64,000 nt of DNA from Temnothorax longispinosus (lineage: Eukaryota; Arthropoda; Insecta; Hymenoptera; Formicidae): positions 4,464,001-4,528,000 of the forward strand of contig NC_092364.1 of assembly GCF_030848805.1 (NCBI RefSeq), written 5' to 3'. Shown here in pieces: positions 24,625-36,200 of this stretch. The first letter of the stretch is position 1, and each line of letters begins with the position of its first letter. A model generated the notes under the pieces. It was not told the origin of the DNA, did no database searches, and saw only the letters and a program-made list of their open reading frames with translations. The position numbers and the translations under genes are program-made.

Positions 24625-24654
24625 AAAAGCCCGCGCGATACTGCGCGGGCTTTT
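24625..24654. repeat. 12-bp perfect GC hairpin
   Basis: AAAAGCCCGCGC, a 6-nt loop, then GCGCGGGCTTTT. It looks like a bacterial terminator, but the context is an insect intron and no bacterial gene is near. Confidence 0.75.
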
Positions 24655-25722
24655 CCATCATGAAATGTCGCGTTTCCGCATTCCTCATTCCGCATAACGG
24701 CGAGCGCCGAGGGAGGAGACGAAGAAGTTAGGAAATGGTTGAATTTATCAAATATTCGGATGTTGAGTCAAATTGACGACGCGCGATGAAAAATGTTTTG
24801 ATGACGGATTTCCTATAAGCTCTCAAGTGATTCCGGTGAACTTTAACTTTTTGTGTGGAACATAACACGGATGAAACAAAATTAAAAGGAAATTAATAAG
24901 AGGATGAAGTTCAACTCATTAATAAAATTTAATGAATTTAGTTGTTATTTGTGTATAACAGTAACTATAATTAAGAGTTGATTATCATGAAATTATATAC
25001 TTGCCCCTGTACGGAGGATATACACGCGTAATAATTCTCTAGTTAAAATTATAGCAAATTGTAAAGTGCATTAGCTATCTTAGATCTAATTTCATCGTGC
25101 GCGCGCGCGCGCGTGTTTAACTACAACAAAGTAATATTTATAGATCCAAAAGATATATTTATAGATCCAAAAGATATCAATAGTAAGCTAGAAGGTATCG
25201 ATGCTGCTATCTCTCTATCCTCGCTTCAAGTATTATTAATCCTCACAACTGCTTTTGCTGAATACGCCAACTTTTTTCGGCGCCTATAAAAAGTTTCGAT
25301 TTTTATTTATGTACAATGACATTAAGAGCGCAGTACAACATCCCGAAGATATCGGTTGATTATACAGAGACGGGACAACAAAGTGACATCCGAGAGAAAT
25401 CGCTATTCGCCATCCTCGCACACGATATCCTTCGCCAGCCTCGTGCGGCCAAGGACACGTCGCGCGGCCGTCCTTGTCGCGTTACGCCGATCTCCTATAT
25501 GCACTCGAAATTGACGTCACCGGTGCCTCCGGATCGTTTAGTTATTTCCATGCCGTACCTCTGCGGACGGCTCTCGCGGTCCGGCGGCGGCGGCGCACCG
25601 GAATTTCCACTTTTTCACCTGTTGAAAATTCCAACCGATTCCCATGGGGCTCGGTTGGAGGCGGTGTGCCCCGCCTTTCGCGCGCGCAGTGTGGCATCCA
25701 AGTTCTATTTCTAGGTTCTCCC

Positions 25723-25755
<33 letters not shown>

Positions 25756-25763
25756 TAACGACG
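25723..25763. repeat. GAC/CGA trinucleotide microsatellite
   Basis: About 13 nearly uninterrupted GAC units lie within the first intron of the giant gene. Confidence 0.9.
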
Positions 25764-27175
25764 AGCGTCAGGCCGACGTGGCGAGCCGCGCCGCGTCGCG
25801 ACGCCGCGTTTCCCGAGTTTCCGGCGCCAGCGTCGATGTGCGTGACGCTCGATATTTTAAGTTCCACCCAGGACAGCGGGGCGCTCTCCCCACAACCGAT
25901 CTCTTCTCCTCCCTTTGCCCTCTCCCCCCTCCTCCTCCCTTTCTATCACCGTTTCCGTTCTGCCTGTTTTTCCCTTCTTCGGCGTTGCTCCATCTCCCAC
26001 TTAAATGTTATCGCTTAATCCTAGAAGTCCACGTGCGGTCTCTCCGATAGACCTTATTATGTTATGTCTCTTTCACCCTGTGGCCTCCTTATTTCGCCAG
26101 GATTATCGGAGCGAGTGAGACAATATCGTCCGCTTGCCATCATTAAAATTCCTTTTATCGCGACCCTTAAGTAACGCATTCTCGCGTTTTCCTATTTTTC
26201 TTCTCAAGTTACGTAACGCGATGTCCGAGAAGCTGCTTTAAAAGTCTTGCGAGGCTTTTAAACTTGTAAAAGTTGCACGAAGAGAAGACTTTACGGTAGT
26301 AATTATTACTTGATGAAATGCCTAAAGGATATTTTAATAAGATGTTTAATATTTAGTTTATTTCTTTGGATAAGACGGTTGATAACGAACGCGAGAAGAA
26401 TGTCGTATGGCATTTTTTTTCTTTTCCCTCTTGTTATATCGTATTTTAAGGACAAAATATTTGCACTGAAACTTGTAAGAAGAATTCTATTTTATTCCAT
26501 TCTATTGTTGTTGCTTGAAAAGATTCTCTTCTGGCCGATGCGTTGCCTCGGAGGTCGACACCGGCTCGGTCCTCGGCGAAGGCAAACACCTTTCTCCCTG
26601 TTCTCTTCTTTCTTCTTTCTTCTCACTTTCTCTCTTTCCCTCCACCTTCTTTCTCCTCGATCCTCGCGGCTCGCCGAATCTCGACTCTCGCGCTCATGCG
26701 AGTATCCGAGCTTCCGCGTGACTAGCTGAGCGACCGCCTCGCCTCGGGGCCACAATTTCTTTAAGCGATTAAAATGCGAATTTTGCCAAACACACTCGAT
26801 TCATAATCGCCATGGGGTCAGTCGAGATACTCGTATCACTTTTCGTCTCGCGTTCTTATTTACGCGGCTTATTAATGAACGAAATAGGAAAGTATAAATA
26901 ACATATTGCCTTTGCGTAACCTCCAGAAGCGCAGACGAGAGAAAATATGGTATTAAATGGAGAGAATTGGAGATTTCAAACATACCTTGAGCTCAATTTT
27001 TCTTTCTTTTCTCTCCTCGCTTTCCGAAAGTTATGTAAAAGTGCCACTTGTCGGCTCAGTTGTTTTTACTCCACGGTCTTTCGATTGTTTTTACTCGTCG
27101 TTATAAACGATACTTAGTTTTTCCACGACGTTGTTAACTTACACGGATTTTGTTCTGTTATTTTTTCAGAACTAA

Positions 27176-27270
27176 ATGATGGTGCTAAGGGATTCAACGG
27201 GCAAGCATGAGGGAAAGAACACCCTCTGCCGACGACACCCCGAAAAGGGCCCCACCGGCACCCAGCAGAG
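27176..27270 (+). promoter_or_regulatory. Upstream ORF overlapping the start of the giant gene
   Basis: Two consecutive ATGs at 27176 and 27179 lie 31 and 28 bases before the main ATG, in another frame. Read across the splice to 31613 the upstream ORF is 40 codons and stops at the TAG at 31638-31640, well past the main start. Such an overlapping ORF usually lowers translation of the main frame. Use is inferred, not shown. Confidence 0.5.
27207..27270 (+). CDS. Giant gene, coding exon 1 (start codon)
   Basis: The exon follows TTTTTTCAG at 27161-27169, and its coding part runs from the ATG at 27207 to the donor AGAG|GTGAGT at 27270, phase 1. The frame MRERTPSADDTPKRAPPAPS continues in phase into exon 2. 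The alternative ATGs at 27176 and 27179 lead to a stop after the splice, so 27207 is the supported start. Confidence 0.75.
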
Positions 27271-30200
27271 GTGAGTCCCCTCAATAAAGATTCTAATGTT
27301 CCAATCTAATTTTACAGAGTAATGCAGCAATAAACAACAGCTGATGTATAGAAATGGGATAAATGTAATTTATGACGACATATATTAATGGTTATATTTA
27401 AATCGCGAAAAACCTGCTTTCCGCGAGAGCTCTAACTCGCTTGTCATCAGCTTAAGAATCGCGCCGAGTCAACAACAGATAATGATGAGTTCTTTCGTAT
27501 ACGCGGAGTGTCATATCTCCACCGCCTCGTATTTCATCGATGCAAGTTGCCGATACTGGGGTTTCTGTAGATCTTCTTCTTGAATATTTCTAGCGGCTGG
27601 GCCCGATCACGAGGATCTTTAAGGTGATCCTAAAGCTGTCTGTAATATCTTACACTCGTTTGTTTTTAACAATATTTGCTTCGTATAAAAATTTCCGTGA
27701 AACGTAAAAAAAATTAACGTACTTTTCGTTTAACTCGTACTTTTGTTTGGAGTCTCAGCCTAATTCTACAAACAATATGATATTCCTTGATGTCTACTGA
27801 ATGGACTTGCACCCTCATTTTGTAACATCAAGTTGTAGAATTTTTATACGAAGCAAATATTGTTAAAAACGAGTGTAGGTATTACAGACAGCTTTAGGAT
27901 CACCTTAACGCCGCGAGTTAAATTAATACATATGGAGGGGTAAAAACCACAGTGGTGTAAGTCAAATTTTTAAAAATATTTTCTTGTGTGCATAGATGCA
28001 ATTTATATATTGTACAGATTGCATCTATGCACACAAGAAAAAATTTTTAAAAATTTGACTTACCACTATGACTTTTACTCCTCCATATATACACAATAGA
28101 CACAGCGAAACCTTGCGCGTTTACCCTTATGTTAATTATCGATCGGGGAAAATTTAGTTTGCATAAGATTCGCAATGCAACCGTCGACCCCCATGCACAC
28201 GGCTATAAACGCGAACACGACTGCCGGATTACGATGGCGTAACGCGCAACGATTGTTTTCAAGGCTCCGACGAGGCAGCTACGATACTTACGTTTACATT
28301 TGCATCTGCGAGGCAGACGTACCTATGTCCGAGAGAACTAGTCCTCCTCTTCTGCGAAGTTTCAGAGATGAATGAATGACGTTCAATTATATCAAAGTTG
28401 TGCGCGAAATAACGTAGATCCGTGGGCGTTCTTTAAACAAATTTCATTTAAAAGAAAACCAAACAAGTACAGGCAAATTACAAACCGTACAAACTTGCGA
28501 CACTGAACGATTTTTTTTTAATCGCGTACGCGTATTCGCCGAGTCACGCTATTCTCGAGTCCGCGCGCTTGGGAATTGCAGAGCTCGACTTGTTCGTCCT
28601 TTACAAGCCACAGAAACTTGTTTCCTTAATCAAAACGATGTAAGGTACGCTAAAACCCGTTAATTTCAGCCTCATTATCCTCATTATTACCTAATCACCT
28701 TCGTCGCGGCATAAGTAAACGGCGCGGCCGTGGGGCGGTCGTCGCGTGCGTGTACGCAACACGGACGTATGTATATCGCGCGCGTATATCCTCGATACGT
28801 CGCGCGATCGAGGCGCGCGCGCACGCAACTGTGCGCCGCGCTCGTCGCTCGTTGTTGCGCAACGCGCTGCCGCGGTGTCCGTCACATCCAACGGATCTGC
28901 GGCCGGTTATGTATACAAAACACACGCGGGATTTTGAAAGTAGTCGCGCTGGTCGTGATCGTAATCGCCGCAAGTAGTTGGCGGCTGCGGCGTCGACGCC
29001 GCGGCTAACTAATATACAATAATTATCGGACTTGTTCGCGCGCGCGTCGCCGCGCCGGCGAATCCCGCCTGATAAACGCCTCGAGCGATAGCCGCACCGA
29101 CCCGCTCCGATCCTCTCGATTAAGATACGCAGAATCCGGTGAAACGTCGTCCGGAGCGAGTCCCAACTCCACGGAGCGAGTGATTTGTGAGGCCCAACCT
29201 CGGATACGAAATGTTATTTCAAAACAAAAATTTCTTATGAATCGAGGACGTTACGTGTTGCTTCCGCGTTCGAATTCTTTCGGCTCCTCTCAGGATCTCT
29301 TTTCGAATTACTTATCGTTGGAATACCACCCCTATCCGAGAACTAGGAACCGTCCCAATATAGGGGGGAAATGTCGCCTCTGAGGAGGGAAATATTTTCC
29401 ACGGAATTTTTCCAAGGGCAGCGTTTTCCCCGGAGGGGAAAAAAATTCCGCGGAAAATTTTCTTGGAATTATTTCTGGAAATTACTCCCTGAAATTATTC
29501 CCGGATGAAGAAAATTTCTCGGGAAATTATGTCTGATGTAATTTTCCGAGGAAAGTACTCTACGAGAAGATGGAGAAATTTTTATACCGACGGGAATGCA
29601 AATAAAGAGAGAAAACGAGAAGAGATACATCCTTCAACTGGATACGTGAGGAATAATTTATTGATAAAGTATTTCCTTTTTTTATACTTATTATCATATA
29701 TGATACGTTTCTGCATTGGTTTTTGTTAGCTTTTTCGTTATTGAGGCTAATGGTATAATTACAGATCACTGTCTCTGCTTAATATTAAGTGAATAACTTA
29801 TGTTATTACTTCGCGAATTACCCGCACATGTATGTGAAGCAACGGCAAAAATTAATTATTCACTTTAGAGATTAAAATACGATGGAGAGATAAACTGCTC
29901 TGAGATAATCATGTTACTTTCCCTAGAAAATAAACGAGGTAATATTGTTCGTTATTGAAAATGTAACTCTTTTTTTTTTTACGCGGCGATTTTGCGGCAT
30001 TACATCGGACGGCTCCCGAAGATTTCCGGAATTCCCTGGAATTGCACATTCCTGACGGGCTCGGCTCTTTCGCAATTCTAACGATGATAAAGTCCCAACG
30101 GGTCTATATACTTCGCGTCGCGCAGAACCGTATAAAACGCGAAAGGGAGGGGAAAGCTCAGAAGAGAGAGACGAACGAGAAATAAATCGATATCGCGTGA

Positions 30201-33200
30201 AATGGGGGTGGCGGTATATATATCGGCATCGTTAATAGCCCGCGATAGGCAAACCATTAATTACCATTGTTGTCAATGCCTTTCGCAAAACGAACCGGAT
30301 GGTCGAAGGGATTGTCGCGGGTATTGCTAAGCCGGCCGGTTTTTACCACCTCGGGGCTGTTGTCAGGGGCTGCGGTGTATGTCTGCGCGTGTACACACAC
30401 ACACACAGGCGTGTATGTGTGTATGTGTGTGATATACATGTACATCCGTCTGTCTCTCTCGCCCTTTCGGAGCGCACGCTACTCGTACAACCGTAACCCC
30501 TTTCGACGTGGCAGAGGGACGGTTATCGATTCTCGCAGCCTCCCTTCTCCCCGACTTCCGGATAAAAAAGTGTCGGCAGAGACATAACCGAGGAGAGCCT
30601 CTTTCTCTCTTTCTGATTTTCTTGCGGTGAATAATATCTGTTAATATCTCCATTTCTGATATTTTTGATTTTTTTTCTAAACGATAAATATATTTTTTTC
30701 GAGTACTGTCTGAAGGATTCAATGCAAAGAATTGAAATGTAATCCATGATTTGTAGAATTTATTCTAAACTTGCGAGTTGTTGACTTATTGTTGAATTAA
30801 ATCCTTCTTGTGTGATTTGTAAATTATATTTTTTAACTTTTATGAAAAGTAATAAAATATTCTGGTATATTAGGCAACACCAATGACATTATGAAACAAC
30901 TAAAAACAGAGATTTTAATATTTATTTATTTCTGAAAACAGAACGTAAAGAGCTAAGATGTATGCTGTTCATTTATTATTATTTACAGTTATATTGTAAT
31001 AGTAATCTTCGATTTTATTAACGTTGCTTAACGCTGGTCCATAGTTTATCTCACTTTCTATTATTTTTTTATTCGCAAAAGAAAACTGCATCGACAAGAT
31101 AAATTCAGGTTAATTAAATTTTTATGTCTACATTGGCGCGATTACAAAGGAAATGGAGAGTTAATAATTAAGAGTCAGTTAACCATCGAGTTTTATCGAA
31201 ACGCGAGCAGAGCGGGAAATCAGTTGAGGTAATTGTAAGATTAATATTAAGCAGCGCCGGTGAACGGGAGGTTTTCACGATGAGATTACGTGAAACTTCG
31301 CCAGTCTTTGATAAATAAACAGCCGTCGTATTTCGCTTGTTTCTCAATGGCAACGATTTATCGTCCCGCGTGCCCCGTCCGCTTTTAAACAATTATCTTC
31401 GCGGTCCAAAAATAAATTACGCGATATCCGTCGAGGAGGGCTGAGAGCTTTAAACTTAAAACGCTTAACACTTCCCCGATGCCCGAAGCATTTCTCAGCG
31501 ATCGAAAATGCGGGGCACCGACGCGACGGGACAATATTTCGCGATGGTTTCGCGTTCGGAAGAAGGCGTCGCGTAAACGGCGACGGATTACAAGGAGAAT
31601 CATCTCTTTTAGAGGCGGCTTCGGCGGACGTAGCTGGTAGCGAGACACCGAGCGACGATACGGCCGAGGGTTATCACACGGCGAAGTTGTCCGGCATCCC
31701 TACGGCATCCGGCTCGGCGTCGCCGTCCGATAGAATGGTAGCGTCGACGCAGAGCTTGGAGGATCTGGGCGTCGACCATCCCGCCAACGCGGCTGGGAGC
31801 AACGCCGACCGTCAGCAGCATCAACAACAACAGCAGCTGCAGGAACGCTACGGTCACGCCTACAGATCGTCGACGCAGACCGCCCAGGATAAGCGGTCGC
31901 GGCTGAGCAACGTGATCAACAACCTGCGCAAGAAGGTGCCGGATGGAGTTGCCGCCAGCGGAAACTCGGACTCGCCGAGGAAGGAAGAGGACGAGCGGAA
32001 TAGCGTCGAGAGAAATCTGGAGACTCTAGAGAAGTACGTGATGACGGTGCTGAACGGCGTGATCAAGGACAACGAGGAGGAGGACAAGAACGCGGAGAAG
32101 ACGAAGGAGCTGGAGAGGCAGAGGAAAGATGCTGACGAGGAGGAGGAGGAGGAGGAGGAAGAAGAGGAGGAGGAGGAGGAGGAAGAGGAAGATCCGACCG
32201 GTACTCCGGTTAAGTCCGAGCCTTCGAACGAGGGTGATATCGAAGCGGCCGTTGTGCCGCGATTAGAGGACTCCTCGACGGTGGAAAATACCGAAGACGC
32301 CGAATCCTCAGAGACTACAGACTGCTCGAATATAAAGAGAACGGCGGAGGAGAGTCTGCCGGATTCGGAGGTCAGAATTAGTCAAGATACAAAGCAATCT
32401 CCCTCGAGGATGGAGGAGGAACGCCTGGACGTTGAGGAGAAAGAATCATCCGAAGATGATCGAGGTGTTTCGAGAGAAAACAAGGAAAATCGAACATTGA
32501 GCACGATCATAATGGACAGGTTGAGCGAGCATCAGGTAGAGGAGAGGGCGAACGTCGACGACGGCAGAGGAAACCGAACGCGTGATGAACAACACGCGGT
32601 CTCGGAAAACGCCGAGACGCGAACAATCTGCGGTGAACTGCTGAACGATCTGTTGAACGGCGTTTATCGCACGATTGACGATTACGAGAAGCAAACGGCC
32701 GAGGACTGCGAGAAGTCGAAGAGGACCGACGCGACCGAGTCGAGGGTGAAAGTGACCAAAGACTCGAGCATCAACGCTCAGGAGTTGCCCGTGACGGGCC
32801 TGCATTGCAGTCTACCCTTGGACAAGGTTGCATCCGTGCTTCAAAACTGTCAGACGAGTGAATTATTGACCTTGCGACTCTTTTCGGGATCGTCTTCGTC
32901 GAGTCCTCCGTCGGCGCAGAAGTTGAAACCGTCGTCTAGCACCACCCCACCGGTCAGACTCCTCTGTCTCTACTGCGACAGGAAGTTCCTGTCCATGTCT
33001 CTACGGCAACGACACACGGAGCGAGCGCATCAGCTCGGGGGTGGCAGGAGATCGGAGAGGAACCTCCGAAAACCCTCCCAGAACTGTCAGTACTGCTCCG
33101 AGAAGTGTGCCGACACCCTGGAAGCGCTGTTCCAACACATGGTCGGTAGCCACGGGGATAAGTACCACGCGTGCGTTCAGTGTTCGACGAGGTATCCTAC

Positions 33201-36200
33201 CCGGGAGGCTCTGGCGGGACACATGAGCGAGACGCACGGGGGAAACGTCGAGAGGATCGCCCAGGCTCAGGTAAATGTTGCGGAAAATCGATGAGCAATG
33301 TGAATGCTATTTCACGTGTCTTAGAATAGAATGTAGAATTTTTATGCTTTGTTCGATATTTATTGGACGTAAAAATTAGTAAATCTGTGAAATTTTTTTG
33401 TCTTTCACTCCTTTTATTCCATTCGTTTATTTATTAAATATCTATTACTGACATTATATCGAGTATATATATAATTTTTAAGTATCTTTTAAAAATTATT
33501 TTAATTTTTTCTTCTAATTTTATCGTTATACTATTTATAATCAAGATATTTTTTTTAGTTTTTTAATATATTTATACCTTTAAATCATTTAATAATTTTA
33601 CAATTTTGTAGGGAAAATGTTATTTCACTATAACAGAAACGAGAAATAAAAACAAAAACATCCCAAGGTAACTGGGTAATAAGTCGAATAAGTCGAAGCA
33701 TTACGTTTTTTGAAGGACAGAGAAATCCAAAATAATAGGAAGAATACTCACTTTTGTTTCGAATTCGACTCGAAAAGTTTCTATCTTGAAAACACTGTGA
33801 ACTGTTAGACAAGCACATCTTTCTTCTTCCAGCCGGAAAAGATCAAAGAAGGCTCGCCCCCCTGCAAAGAATTTTGTGGTCAAAATCTACGTGAAAAGGT
33901 GAGCATGTCAGTTCGAGAGAGAAAATCCGAAGAAAAGGAATCGGAGGATCCAGATGACAGTCGGCCATTGGACGGCAGCCGGACGAAACTCATTGCGGCG
34001 CGGGAGTCCCTCGATAATCCGGCCAGTCCCGAATTTGACAGTTCCTTCTACAGCAATGTGAGCTGCAACATCCGCGAGAACCTGCTGCACCATCTGGACG
34101 GCAAGCTGCAGCCACCGATTGCTACCTCAAGCTCGACGGCGGTGGCGACGACGACGGGATCAAAATCACCGCAGCAACAACCGCAACAGTCGTACTACGA
34201 GCACAGCGTCAATCAGATCCAATTTCCCATCGACATCTCACTGACCGCGGCCACGCCGGTTTACAGCAAGGACTACTCGGCCAGCGAGGAGTACGAAAAC
34301 TCGAGCGAGTACGCCCGAAAGGCTGGTAAAACGAGCAGCGGCTCGCGACCGCGCCGTGTCTCCTTTGAGAAGTACAATTTTCCGCGCAAGTACGACGGCA
34401 GGGAGCAGTGGACCTGCTCGATCAAGGACCTCAGCAAGTTCGACATCTCCACGCAGCTGTCACTTCGGAAGAAGCAGCAGCTGATTAAGGAGCGCCTCAC
34501 TATCAGCAGACTGCATCAGATCCCGCTGCTACCTTGCGAGACCACTGAAGTGTCTCTTCGCGATCAGGAGCAGACCGAGTCTGTCGTGGAAACGGCAGTG
34601 AGTAGTCAGGATAGCGTTGATGCTGTCTGCGTGGTCGACGCGAGTGCCGCGACTCTCAATGTCGTCCGCTGCGATGTTGGCGAACCGCTCCCGAGCGAGA
34701 TTAAGGAGGAGACGATCGAATTGTCCGCGACCTCAACGTCGTTGTCATTGAGTCCGACGATTATCACGGAATTCACTATTGAATTCTTAGACTTTATGAG
34801 ACTGAGAAAGCGCGAGGAGGGCGACAACGAAGCGGCCAATGCTCAGGCAATCACTTATGCTGAGCTGAGCGGCGAGTGGTCGCGAACGCGGATTTACATC
34901 TGCGGCGCTTGCGGTTCCAAACACGTGAGTATATATTTCTACACATATATTTCTTCTTCATAATGTATAATATATTCGTTAAAAACAAAAATTGGATAAG
35001 AAATATCATGAAAAAAATACCAGTTAAATTTTGATAATTGTAATAATTTAAATCTTAGCTTTTATTTTCGGCAAATGCAAGTGTTACTTCTCTATCTCTT
35101 GTTTCCTCAGCGTTTTATTATTTCTTGCAATAATTAAAACGTCAGCCGATGTGATCGCGGTCATTTTGACGTATTATCAACTTTTTTATTACTTTATAAA
35201 ACTGTCAACCGTTCTTTTATAAAGCGTTTTGTGTGAGAAATATAAAATTTCTGTTTTAACATTGTAGGGCGTGTAAGCAGAACGTTTAATTATTTAATTT
35301 TGATATTCCAAATTTCTTAATCCAAGATATTATTTAAGGAAATAACAAATTCCGGATATAGCGACTACAAGAGATTAAAAACCCATAAATTATAAAAGAT
35401 AAGCAAGTTTTGAGTGGTATATGATTTTGAGATTATTTTAGTTTTTACTGTGTTGCAAATGGTGCATTTTAATTGGTGCGAGCGCGGTCTAGATAATTTA
35501 TCAAGTAACGTACTTGATCTTTGACATTTGTGCGATACATACGAGTGGTAAGCATTCGCAGCGAGCTTTCCAAATCACCGACTCATTCGTGACTTTGTCT
35601 CTACTGTAGTCTATTCACTTATCTATATATAAAACGAAATGCATGATTTATCTAATAAATCTAACTGAATCAGAATAAAACTCGTTTTTCTTAGCAATAT
35701 AAAAATAACTTATTTATCTTCTTTGCATTATCGAGGAAAAAATCGAATAAAGGAAACCGTATAATATTTTGCTGTGCCGCGTTAATCCAGTTTACAAGAA
35801 TTAAAACACGGTGTATTTGAAATCGATCGAGAGACGAAACGAAACGGAAATGCGACCTGAACCGTCGATGTTTCTGTGCAGGTGACGCTGAAGGAGATGG
35901 AGGATCATAAGGCTTCCACGCATCCGCGCGTTCTGTGCTCGCACTTCGACCTGGTTGGCGATCAACGCGAGCACTATAAGCATCTTTATTTGCCGGGACG
36001 AGACGCGCCCACCGACGCGGCACGCGACGCTTCCCTCACGGAGATGGTGTGCACCAAGTGCGCCAAGGGCTGCCCGAACTTGGGCGAGCTACATCGCCAC
36101 ATGCTGGAGTGCGGTGGCGATCAGGCCTGGTTGCTCGGCCTCACCGGTAGCGGCAAGAAGAAGTGTAAATGGCGGCCGTTCGGTAGTCGCAGCCGTCGAC

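Larger units (their letters stand above)
17340..27169 (+). other. Inferred first intron of the giant zinc-finger gene
   Basis: About 9.8 kb separates the leader donor and the first coding exon. The first kilobase is still CpG-rich, with long but unconvincing open frames in several frames. Further on come a 3-copy, roughly 400-bp tandem repeat (21554-22570), a GC hairpin (24625-24654), a GAC run (25723-25763) and CpG-rich patches near 19.0-19.5, 21.1-21.5 and 25.4-25.9 kb. No conserved coding exon was recognised. Confidence 0.5.
27271..31612 (+). other. Intron 2 of the giant gene with two adjacent MITEs
   Basis: It contains a TTAA-flanked element (27623-27904), a hairpin element 25 bp later (27930-28088), a CpG-rich patch at about 28,690-29,170, a GGAAATT-rich simple region (29,340-29,545) and a CA/TG microsatellite (30391-30435). 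No convincing exon was found. Confidence 0.6.

Noticed and set aside
24625..24654. Bacterial insertion suggested by a terminator-like hairpin
   Set aside because: No bacterial gene, ribosome site or compositional change surrounds it.
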